DNA of 9,390 nucleotides from Planctomycetaceae bacterium (GTDB lineage: Bacteria; Planctomycetota; Phycisphaerae; Phycisphaerales; SM1A02), in the NCBI GenBank assembly GCA_027488265.1, contig JAIYCA010000381.1:1-9390 (forward strand), read 5' to 3'. This document shows, in pieces, positions 1 to 6,725 of the stretch. Under the pieces are notes generated by a model. The model saw only the letters and a program-made list of their open reading frames with translations, was not told the origin of the DNA and ran no database searches. The first letter of the stretch is position 1. Each line of letters opens with the position of its first letter. Made by a program: the position numbers and the translations under genes.

Positions 1-269
1 CCGTCGAAACGTTACCTCCGCACTCCATGCACTCAACCACTTTGTCTTATTTTTGCAAATGATCGCCGGCTTCGTTTGCGAGCCCACGCTCACGTAAACG
101 CAAGTTTGAAGGTAGGCCGCGACGCCCGTTCGTGCGAGCAACCGTTGAGCGTCGCGTACACGCGCGTCGCTGAGTCTGCACTGCCGCACAAAGCAAACGT
201 CAGCTTGAATCGAATTGCCGCTCTTGTCCGCAACTTCGAGGCGATCGAGGCCGTTACCTTGCACGCGCG
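1..269. other. Upstream region without a convincing gene
   Basis: This is the leader region of the antiporter gene. One + strand frame stays open from position 1 to a TAG at 304-306, but its product is Cys/Arg-rich, has no recognisable motif, has lower third-position GC than the neighbouring genes, and runs into the antiporter in another frame. I therefore do not call it. The region has an AT-rich patch (about 45-62) and an imperfect hairpin at 73-100. I found no pair of -35/-10 boxes that I would defend. A promoter for the antiporter must lie here or left of the window. Confidence 0.5.
73..100. repeat. Imperfect inverted repeat (hairpin) upstream of the antiporter
   Basis: Positions 73-79 pair with 94-100 (7 pairs, one of them G-T) and 80-83 pair with 88-91. 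A two-base bulge lies at 92-93 and a four-base loop at 84-87. No T-run follows on either strand, so a simple intrinsic terminator is not supported. It may be a leader structure, a regulator site, or chance. Confidence 0.4.
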
Positions 270-1931
270 ATGCACGGGGCACTCGTCGAAATTCTCGTTC
301 TGCTAGCGTCGGCGCTTGCGCTTGGCATGCTCGCGGAGCGCTTGAAGCAAAGCGCGATCCTCGGCTACCTCGCCGCAGGCACGCTCGTTGGGCCCAACGT
401 CTTGGGTTGGGTCGACGGCGGGCAGCGCATCGATCTCCTCGCGGAACTCGGCGCGTCGCTCTTGCTCTTCACGATTGGGCTTGAATTCAGCCTCGCACGC
501 CTCAAGCAACTCGGCACGCGCGTCCTCGTCGCGGGCGTCCTGCAAATCGTGTTCACCACAACCGCAGGCGCCGCCGCTGCGATGGCGTTCGGGCTTCCGT
601 TCGGGACGGCGTTCGCGCTCGGGTCGATTTTTGCGCTGTCGAGCACCGCTGTTGTCGCGCGCTTACTCGTCGAAAGTCGCACACTCGACAGTACACACGG
701 ACGCCAAGCGATCGGCGTGCTCCTCGTCCAAGACATCGCGGTCGTACCGATCGTGCTCGCGCTCGCGTTTGGTCGCTCAGGCGGCGATCTCGCGGAGATT
801 GGCCGGGCGGCGCTCTCCACGCTGCTCTACGCGACGATTCTCATCGCAAGTTTCGTCCTCTTCGTGCGTGCGATTGTGCCCTACGGCCTTGGCGCGCAGG
901 CCATGACACGGAATCGCGATCTCCCCGTTGTCTTCGCGCTGGTCTGTGCGCTTGGGAGCGTCGTCGGCGCCGAACTCTCGGGCCTTCCGCCCGCGCTTGG
1001 TGCATTCGTCGCGGGCGTGTTGCTCGGCGGCTCACGCTTCGCTGCGCAAATCCGCGCGGATGTTGCGCCGCTCTACACGCTGCTTCTCACGATGTTCTTC
1101 GCTGCCATCGGGCTCGCGGGAGATCCACTGTGGGCGTACGAACATGCGCCACTCGTGCTCGCGACACTCGCAGCCGTGGTCGCTGGCAAAGCACTCATCG
1201 CGGCGGGCGCGCTGCGCGTTGCAGGGCTCACTGGCGCGAGTGCACTCGCGGCGGCGGCAACGATCGCGCAGATCGGCGAGTTCAGTTTCGTGGTGGCAGG
1301 AAGCGCGCGCAGCGATGGATTTTTGGACGACACACTCTTTCGACTCGTCGTCACGGTGACGGTCGCAAGCCTCGCACTCGCGCCACTCATGGTCGCGACC
1401 GCGAATCGATTCGCCCGCGCGCGTACTGCAACCAGCCGTGACGCCGAATCGCGCGACGAGTCGCAGACGCACATCGTGCACGCCACCGACATCATCATCG
1501 TCGGCTTCGGCCCCGCGGGTCGCGAGGCATACACGTCGCTCGCAGCAGAATTGCGTGCGTCTACGCGTGTCATCGAGTCAAGCGCGCATGGCCATGCGCT
1601 CGCGCGCTCACTCGAGATTGAGTGCGATCTCGGCGACGCGCGTCGACGCGAAGTGCTCGAACACGCAGGCATCATGCGTGCGCGGGTGTTGTTGATTGCG
1701 GTGTCCGATCCGACCGTCGTAGCCTCGGTCACCGCGCTTGCCCGCGCGATTTCGCCGGCGTGTGCAGTCATTGCTCGTGCGCGATATCACGTGGCCGAAA
1801 CGGAAATCAGCGAGCATGGAGCGACACAGGTTGTCGACGAAGAGTTACTCGTCGGTCGCGCGCTCAGCGCTGCGGCGATGGAGTCGATCAAGGCGTTTCG
1901 CGGTGAAGTTCGTCCTGAATCTCAAGCGTGA
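270..1931 (+). CDS. CPA2-family monovalent cation/proton antiporter with RCK (TrkA-N) domain
   Basis: Inner-membrane antiporter of the KefB/KefC/YbaL type, expected to exchange K+ or Na+ for protons; the sequence does not fix the ion. Residues about 5-375 are a chain of hydrophobic segments with CPA2 hallmarks. These are an N-terminal GYLAAGTLVGP (32-42), ALSSTAVVARLL (122-133), the LVQDIAVVP core with Q154-D155, GLPPALGAFVAGVLL (238-252), a FFAAIGL segment (276-282) and AQIGEFSFVV (333-342). After a hydrophilic linker (about 378-406), an RCK_N/TrkA-N Rossmann domain follows, with GFGPAG at 412-417, an acidic E436 near the end of the second strand, and GDA at 455-457. This part should sense NAD(H) or a related nucleotide. 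There is no RCK_C domain, and 553 residues is a usual length for this architecture. The ATG at 270 is the first possible start after an in-frame TGA at 171-173. No Shine-Dalgarno sequence is visible. The last 44 bp overlap the convergent amidohydrolase gene. Confidence 0.93.
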   Translation: MHGALVEILVLLASALALGMLAERLKQSAILGYLAAGTLVGPNVLGWVDGGQRIDLLAELGASLLLFTIGLEFSLARLKQLGTRVLVAGVLQIVFTTTAGAAAAMAFGLPFGTAFALGSIFALSSTAVVARLLVESRTLDSTHGRQAIGVLLVQDIAVVPIVLALAFGRSGGDLAEIGRAALSTLLYATILIASFVLFVRAIVPYGLGAQAMTRNRDLPVVFALVCALGSVVGAELSGLPPALGAFVAGVLLGGSRFAAQIRADVAPLYTLLLTMFFAAIGLAGDPLWAYEHAPLVLATLAAVVAGKALIAAGALRVAGLTGASALAAAATIAQIGEFSFVVAGSARSDGFLDDTLFRLVVTVTVASLALAPLMVATANRFARARTATSRDAESRDESQTHIVHATDIIIVGFGPAGREAYTSLAAELRASTRVIESSAHGHALARSLEIECDLGDARRREVLEHAGIMRARVLLIAVSDPTVVASVTALARAISPACAVIARARYHVAETEISEHGATQVVDEELLVGRALSAAAMESIKAFRGEVRPESQA

Positions 1932-3999
1932 TTTCGAGCCCCTCAAGCGAAATCGCGCGCCAGAACTCAAGTCGGCAGCCGTCGGTGTGACGCCTGATCG
2001 CTTCGATATCTGCAAGCGCATTCATGTTGCCGTAACGAGCGGCAAACGAAAGGGCGCGCGGGTCGGCGCTCTTCTTCGAAGTCGTCGTTTGATCCGCGTG
2101 AGCAGTTGTGCGCGAAGATGCTGGCACTGCAGATGTCGGCGATGAAGATGTCGGTACGGAAAGCGTCGTCTTTGAAGGCACTGGCTTTGAAGGCGCCGGC
2201 TGTGCGAGTAGCTTGATGTCACTTGCTGGGTGCTTCACACCGCCAACAACGATGCCCCACACATTGATGTCGCGAATCTTCATCGGATCCACTTCAAGCG
2301 GGCTCGCATCGAGCACCGCGAAATCCGCGTACTTCCCCGCGCGAATGCTGCCGACATTCTCCTCTACGCCAAGCGTCACCGCGGCGTCAATCGTCACCAT
2401 GCGCATCGCTTCTGCGGGCGTGATGCGCTCAGCCGCGCCAAGCACCTTTCCCGACTCGATACCGATGCGATTCACGGCAATCCACATCGCTTCGAGCGGT
2501 TCTGGCAGCGCGACCGGCGTGTCGGTGTGCAGTGCCGTTTTCACGCCCGAATCAAGCAACGTGCGTAAGCGCGCCGCCGTCTCCGCACGATCGGTACCGA
2601 TGTACGGCGTGTTGATATCGCCGCGCGCGTACAAGTAGTACGGATTCACACTCGCGAAGCCGCCAAGTCGCGCGAGTCGATACGCATCTTCGGGCGTCGA
2701 GATGCCGTAGTGCTGAATCGTGAAGCGATGATCGAAACGCGGCTTGATCTCTTGCAAGCTCGCGAGTGCATCGATGACCGCCTTCACGCCAGCGTTGCCG
2801 TTTGTATGCGTGTGGAGTTGCATTCCTGCCTTCCACCACGGCTCGTAGCGCTGCATCATGTCGCCTGGCTTCGTCATCCACAGTCCAACGCGACCATCGG
2901 TGTAACCGGGGCCTGTCATCTGCATGCCGAAGGAGAGGAACGAATCGTCGGCAAAGAACTTCACGCCGCGGAACGTCACCTTGTCATCGCTCATCGCTTC
3001 GAGCGAGCGCACGAGCGCAATCGCACCGTCGCCAACGCCCTTCTCACGCTCTGCAACATCTGCGGCGGTGATCGACACGCATCGAAGCGGCGCAAGCGGA
3101 CTGTTGAAGAACTGCTTCGTGAGCCGCGATTCTGCTTCGATACCAGCGATCATGCCAAGCGCCATGTCGCTCGTCGTTGTGATCCCGTTTTTCCAACCGA
3201 GATCAATGAGGTACTTCATGATCCCTGGTACTTCGGCGGGCGTCAGCATCGCTTGCAGCGCGGGCGCAAGCACCCACGCGGCTGCGTCCGCGCCGAAGAA
3301 TTGGCCCTTGGGTTCGCCATCGCGACCAAAAGTCACGCCAGGAATAGACGCCTCCGCCTTCGTCACGCCGCGCGCTTTCATCGCAGCGGTCGATGCGTAT
3401 ACGAAGTGCTCACTTGCGTCCCAGACGTAGACCGCGCGTGGTCCGGCCACCTTGTCGAGCCATGCCGCATCAAGGTGTTGGCCCATGACCGCGACGTCGT
3501 AGCCCCAGAAAATCACCGGCTTTCCGTTGTCTGGATTCGCTGCGAGATACGCCGCGATTGCCTTTCCACAGGCTTCGAGATCTTTCACGCCGGGAAAGTC
3601 TGCTCCGTACGGATTCGGCTGCGGAAAGTGCGAAAGACAAGGTCGGGTGAGCGCGATGGCGCCGATGAGCGGGTGTCCGTGGCCTTCGACGAATCCTGGA
3701 ACGACGACGTGATCCTTGAAGGTTGCGTCCATCGTCACCGACGTGCCGTTCTTCTTCGCGGCATCGAGCCACGGTGCCAAGTCTTCCATCGTGCGACCGA
3801 CCGAAAGAATGCGCCCGTTCTGCACAGCGACGGCCGTGGCCTCGGGCCAACCGGGATCCATCGTGACGAATTTCTTGGCGGTGAAAGCCGTGATCGGCGC
3901 ATCCGGTGCCGAGGCGGCAACCGCGGACAGAGCCGAGGACGAGATACACGTGGAAAGAGCGAGACCGATCAAAGCGGCGCTGCATCGAGCGTAGAACAT
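1888..3999 (-). CDS. Exported YtcJ-like amidohydrolase (Amidohydro_3 family) with C-terminal extension
   Basis: A metal-dependent hydrolase of the YtcJ branch of the amidohydrolase superfamily, which cleaves amide, carbamate or ester-like bonds; the substrate is not predictable. An N-terminal signal peptide (about 1-31, possible cleavage after ASA) implies a periplasmic or secreted enzyme. Catalytic-core signs are PGFVEGHGHP (101-110, metal ligands H107 and H109), GVKFFAD with K347 as candidate bridging lysine, HTH (396-398), H430 in FTIQH, and HTDTPV with D493. A C-terminal block follows, with ITPAEAMRMVTIDAA (526-540) and GSIRAGKYADFAVLD (550-564). Where many relatives have HxxGDxA after the HTH histidines, this protein reads HTNGNAG. 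The core ends near residue 590. Beyond it lies a Pro/Ser/Thr linker (about 600-645) of five-residue repeats, then about 58 residues I do not recognise. The ATG start is preceded by an in-frame TGA at 4015-4017. The extra tail makes it about 100 residues longer than I expect for the family. Its 3' end overlaps the antiporter. Confidence 0.9.
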   Translation of the reverse strand: MFYARCSAALIGLALSTCISSSALSAVAASAPDAPITAFTAKKFVTMDPGWPEATAVAVQNGRILSVGRTMEDLAPWLDAAKKNGTSVTMDATFKDHVVVPGFVEGHGHPLIGAIALTRPCLSHFPQPNPYGADFPGVKDLEACGKAIAAYLAANPDNGKPVIFWGYDVAVMGQHLDAAWLDKVAGPRAVYVWDASEHFVYASTAAMKARGVTKAEASIPGVTFGRDGEPKGQFFGADAAAWVLAPALQAMLTPAEVPGIMKYLIDLGWKNGITTTSDMALGMIAGIEAESRLTKQFFNSPLAPLRCVSITAADVAEREKGVGDGAIALVRSLEAMSDDKVTFRGVKFFADDSFLSFGMQMTGPGYTDGRVGLWMTKPGDMMQRYEPWWKAGMQLHTHTNGNAGVKAVIDALASLQEIKPRFDHRFTIQHYGISTPEDAYRLARLGGFASVNPYYLYARGDINTPYIGTDRAETAARLRTLLDSGVKTALHTDTPVALPEPLEAMWIAVNRIGIESGKVLGAAERITPAEAMRMVTIDAAVTLGVEENVGSIRAGKYADFAVLDASPLEVDPMKIRDINVWGIVVGGVKHPASDIKLLAQPAPSKPVPSKTTLSVPTSSSPTSAVPASSRTTAHADQTTTSKKSADPRALSFAARYGNMNALADIEAIRRHTDGCRLEFWRAISLEGLEITLEIQDELHRETP
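2110..2199 (-). repeat. 15-bp-periodic repeat encoding a Pro/Ser/Thr-rich linker
   Basis: Six degenerate 15-bp units inside the amidohydrolase gene. Two adjacent copies, 2170-2184 and 2185-2199, differ at only two bases. The 9-mer agatgtcgg recurs at 2131-2139 and 2146-2154, again 15 bp apart. On the - strand they encode pentapeptides such as PAPSK (601-605), PVPSK (606-610), PTSSS (616-620), PTSAV (621-625) and PASSR (626-630). This looks like tandem duplication creating a flexible extracytoplasmic linker. Confidence 0.75.
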
Positions 4000-4124
4000 G
4001 CCACATTCATCGGTTCACGAGGCCGCTGTATCGCAATCTCCGACCTGTGCACCGTCGACAGGCATGCTGCGTCAGACATCTGAGGGCGCTGTGGCATCGA
4101 CTTCTTGGAAACCGTCACCCGCGA

Positions 4125-4913
4125 CTACTTCGGCTTGATGACTTCGAAGAAGAGAACGCCGCGGAAACCTTGGAAAATCGACGACGCGTTGACCACGCGC
4201 TCGTAGATGTACCCGCACAAGTAGGTCAATCCATTGAAACGCAGGTACTCAGGTCGTCCTTCGATCAGTCGCACTTCACCAACCTCTAACCCAGCGTTGC
4301 GCGCATGCTTCGCGACCGCTCCCCGCGAGTTGCATTGGTAACACGTCGGGAAGGTGTCATGCTCTTCGCGGCCGCGACGCTTGTTGACGGCTTTATGGAA
4401 CCACGTTGGCGTGCAACTCGCGATCAACGGCATGTAGTGCCAGCGATTGGGGGTCTTCGCAAGAAAGCGACCGCCTGGCTTCAGCACACGCGCGATCTCG
4501 CGAAAGACGGTCGTCGGGTCCGCGACATGTTCCATCACGTTGTCTGCAAAGATCACGTCGAACGTCGCGTCGGGATACGGAATGATCCCTGCGGGCAACT
4601 GGAGTACCTTCGCTTCGTCGAGGTACGGATTCTCAAAGACCGCGCGATCGGGATCGATCCCCGCGATGAATCCAGCGATGCCCTTGAAGTTCATGTGGGC
4701 CACGTGCCCGCGGCCGCAGCCATAGTCGAGCACCTTCTTCGACCCATCGATGTGCGGCGCAAGCATCTCGCGAAACATGCGGTTATCCCAGTTCGGTTCA
4801 AACGTGGGATACCAACGCTTGTCGAGGTGGAGGACGGTTTGACTTGGCATCGGTGGCTCGGGTGCGAAGGTATCGGTCCCCCGTTGGAGTGCCTGCAGAA
4901 ATTCCGTCGCCAA
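4125..4913 (-). CDS. Class I SAM-dependent methyltransferase (Methyltransf_11-like)
   Basis: A cytoplasmic methyltransferase with a Rossmann fold. SAM-binding motif I is VLDYGCGRG (61-69), the acidic strand-2 end is GIDPD (85-89), FDVIFADNVMEHV (118-130) forms the next core strand, and VLKPGGRFLAKTPN (143-156) is the post-motif strand. The C-terminal half (DTFPT at 186-190, EGRPEYLRFNGLTYL at 218-232, then YER) resembles methyltransferases that I associate with polysaccharide or lipid-glycan gene clusters. The acceptor is unknown. An unusual CYQC (191-194) sits right after FPT. The start is uncertain: the long form begins with TTG at 4911-4913, just inside an in-frame TGA at 4923-4925, while an ATG at 4848-4850 (residue 22, MPSQTV) would give 241 residues. 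Neither has a Shine-Dalgarno sequence. It lies 158 bp downstream of the acyltransferase gene on the same strand, so the two may be co-transcribed and act on the same molecule. Confidence 0.88.
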   Translation of the reverse strand: MATEFLQALQRGTDTFAPEPPMPSQTVLHLDKRWYPTFEPNWDNRMFREMLAPHIDGSKKVLDYGCGRGHVAHMNFKGIAGFIAGIDPDRAVFENPYLDEAKVLQLPAGIIPYPDATFDVIFADNVMEHVADPTTVFREIARVLKPGGRFLAKTPNRWHYMPLIASCTPTWFHKAVNKRRGREEHDTFPTCYQCNSRGAVAKHARNAGLEVGEVRLIEGRPEYLRFNGLTYLCGYIYERVVNASSIFQGFRGVLFFEVIKPK

Positions 4914-5071
4914 GTTGGAAGGTCAGAGTGACGAGATTGGGGGCCGAAGTCAGGCTCCGCGATCGCATTCCATGGAGGCTCGACGATCACGGTTGAAGAT
5001 CGCCCGAAAAACCGAGCGAGCAAGAACGCGCATGGACGCCGTCTCGCGAGATTTCTGGCCTCACGCGGTGG

Positions 5072-6352
5072 TCATTTGAGTTCCGCTTGGGATCGCGCAC
5101 GCTCGGCGAAGAGCGCAGCAAGCGGCCGCACGCTCAGGGTGCGGAGCGCAGTCAGTGCGATGCGCGGCCAATCGCCGAACATGAAAGGGCGTTCGATCAG
5201 AGGAAACGCGCAGAGGCAGAGCGCGGTAACGACCGCGGCAAAGGGCAGTGCCACAAACGCGATCATCGCCTCAAAGTTGGAAGGCGCGTATGGCGCGATG
5301 AATCGCCCAGCCAAGCTGATCACAAGGAAGTGCAGGAGATAGATCGTGTAACACGCGCCGCCGATCGCCGTGACGATCGGATTCGAGAGCGCAGCCCGCA
5401 CGAAGTGGCCGCGGAACGCGCCGAGCGCGAGCAAGATGAGTCCGCCGATCAGTGCAGTCATCGCCGTGGGAGCGCCGAGCGGTGCGGGGAGTTCAAGCGC
5501 GCGATACGACCAAAGAACCGCAAAGATTCCGAGGAACCACAACGCATCCCACGCAACGCTCTTCGTGCGCGTACCGAACTTCTCTTCGCGCATCGTCCAA
5601 AAATCAGCAACGAGCATTCCCGCGAGGAAGAACGCGATTTCGGTGCCGAGCCACTTCCCATGTTGGAGTGGTCCGCCAAGCGGCGCGTCCTCGCTGCTCG
5701 CAAGCCGCACCTCAGCGGCATACAACGCGCCGATCACAATCGCCGTGATGAGCACCACGCGTCGTACAACCGCGTTGCGAATTGCGAACACCGACGCGAG
5801 CAGCGGTACGAGCAGGTAGAACTGCACCTCGATCTCGAGGCTCCACGAAATGAAGAACGCCCACGGTTCATTGCCGAAGAGTGCGGTGCGGAGATAGACG
5901 AGACCAGACGCGAAATCGGCGATGCGGAAATTCTCAGGCGCGACCGCGAGCACGCCGAGCGCAAAGAGCAGAAGCGCGATGACGTACGGCGGCTCGATAC
6001 GTGTGAGGCGTTTCACATAGAACGCTTGCAATCGCGGCGCGCGCGCACCAAGCAGATGATGCCGTGCGAAAGGCAGCGTGACGACGAAGCCTGAGATGAG
6101 GAAGAAGAGTTGCACCCCGAGGAAGCCGTGCGAGACCAGCCAACCGAGTGCGGAACGGAACACCGCGTCGCCTTGCGAGCCATCGAGTGCCGAGACCTGC
6201 ACTCCACCTGACGCCTGGTGCTTGAGGTAGAGCGACATCGTCGCGTGAAAGAGAACGACCGGAAGAATCGCGACCGCGCGCAAGCCGTCGAGCTCGGGCA
6301 TGAACTGCCCGCTCGAAACGATGCGGCGGAAGAGATAGGACGGAAAGCGCAT
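5072..6352 (-). CDS. Membrane acyltransferase, acyltransferase-3 family (OafA/YrhL-like)
   Basis: An integral inner-membrane protein of about ten hydrophobic segments that moves acyl groups, typically acetyl or succinyl, onto a sugar or lipid acceptor. It carries the family signature R-x10-H in ELDGLRAVAILPVVLFH (R25, H36), then GVQLFFLISGFVV (79-91), FYVKRLTRIEPPYV (111-124), SWSLEIEVQFYLLVPLL (169-185), a CYTIYLLHFLVI segment (334-345) and LIERPF (385-390). The 426 residues form the bare membrane domain; no C-terminal SGNH esterase domain is fused. I chose the ATG at 6350-6352. A TTG two codons upstream (6356-6358) is in frame but less likely. No Shine-Dalgarno sequence is clear. The methyltransferase gene follows 158 bp downstream on the same strand, suggesting joint modification of a surface glycan or lipid. 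Acceptor and acyl donor cannot be told from the sequence. Confidence 0.93.
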   Translation of the reverse strand: MRFPSYLFRRIVSSGQFMPELDGLRAVAILPVVLFHATMSLYLKHQASGGVQVSALDGSQGDAVFRSALGWLVSHGFLGVQLFFLISGFVVTLPFARHHLLGARAPRLQAFYVKRLTRIEPPYVIALLLFALGVLAVAPENFRIADFASGLVYLRTALFGNEPWAFFISWSLEIEVQFYLLVPLLASVFAIRNAVVRRVVLITAIVIGALYAAEVRLASSEDAPLGGPLQHGKWLGTEIAFFLAGMLVADFWTMREEKFGTRTKSVAWDALWFLGIFAVLWSYRALELPAPLGAPTAMTALIGGLILLALGAFRGHFVRAALSNPIVTAIGGACYTIYLLHFLVISLAGRFIAPYAPSNFEAMIAFVALPFAAVVTALCLCAFPLIERPFMFGDWPRIALTALRTLSVRPLAALFAERARSQAELK

Positions 6353-6545
6353 GGGCAACGTGCCCTACATCGGTCCACGTGCCAGTGCGTATTGAGTCGA
6401 CTTGCACATCACGTCCGCGAACGAGGCACTTCACCTCACGCTTCACGCGAGGGTGGCGCGAACTGCCACACAGTTACCCGTGAATGCACCCGTGAAAAGC
6501 CCGAGAAAGAGGGGCGAGTTTCGAACCCGCGCGGCGTTTGATGGC

Positions 6546-6563
6546 GCAGAGGCAAAGCCTCGC
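6546..6563. repeat. Small inverted repeat
   Basis: GAGGC (6549-6553) and GCCTC (6557-6561) flank an AAA loop. The stem extends by two more pairs (6546-6547 with 6562-6563) across one bulged A at 6548. No T-run follows, so it is not called a terminator. It sits between the T-arm-like element and the strong hairpin. Confidence 0.45.
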
Positions 6564-6618
6564 AAAACCTCAGACAGCGCAAGCTCACGAGAGGGCAAGG
6601 CCATGACAACCCGTCCAT

Positions 6619-6662
6619 CACAAACCAGCACGCCGCGCGAAATGCGCGGCGTGCTGGTTGTG
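6619..6662 (-). terminator. Strong hairpin, probable terminator of the thioredoxin gene
   Basis: A perfect 16-bp stem joins 6623-6638 with 6644-6659 around a five-base loop (6639-6643). It extends by three further pairs (6619-6621 with 6660-6662) across one bulged A at 6622. It begins about 63 bases after the thioredoxin stop codon, the usual place for an intrinsic terminator. The following bases on the - strand (TTTGTG) make only a poor U-tract, so it might work with a factor, or serve to protect the transcript's 3' end. Read from the + strand the tract is equally weak, and no + strand gene precedes it. Confidence 0.65.
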
Positions 6663-6725
6663 TATCCATGGGAAGGCGATGCAGAAATGGCGGACGATTC
6701 GTAACCGTCTCGCGCCGCGCAGCAC

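Larger units (their letters stand above)
6353..6725. other. Structured 373-bp intergenic region
   Basis: No gene is supported here. Reading left to right it holds short repeats with 12-bp spacing (cttcac at 6429-6434 and 6441-6446; acccgtgaa at 6476-6484 and 6488-6496). It then has an isolated T-arm-like hairpin on the - strand (6514-6530), a small bulged hairpin (6546-6563) and the strong hairpin at 6619-6662. The acyltransferase promoter should lie in the left part, but I could not identify convincing boxes. Open frames crossing it are arginine-rich and motif-free. Confidence 0.5.

Noticed and set aside
1..306. An open + strand frame running from the left edge to 306
   Set aside because: No recognisable domain, composition unlike its neighbours, and it overlaps the antiporter start by 37 bp. 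It could be the tail of an upstream gene, but nothing supports that.
3940..3951. Lipoprotein signal (LSTC, residues 16-19) in the amidohydrolase
   Set aside because: Threonine before the cysteine is a poor lipobox match, and the hydrophobic core continues past it to a normal A-x-A cleavage site. A Sec type I signal is more likely.
2710..4083. A 457-codon open frame on the + strand, antisense to the amidohydrolase
   Set aside because: It is rich in Arg, His and Cys, has no motif, and lies fully opposite a gene with clear family motifs. GC-rich third positions keep such antisense frames open.
5007..5047. Terminator after the acyltransferase (TTTTT on the - strand at 5007-5011)
   Set aside because: The preceding stem has only five pairs (5016-5020 with 5043-5047) around a 22-base loop, too weak to call.
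5087..6094. A 335-codon + strand open frame opposite the acyltransferase
   Set aside because: Highly charged (Arg/Glu) without domains; a shadow of the membrane-protein gene.
6514..6590. A tRNA gene on the - strand
   Set aside because: Only the T-arm fits. The bases that should form the acceptor stem have no partner at the right distance, and no seven-base anticodon loop with T33 can be formed.
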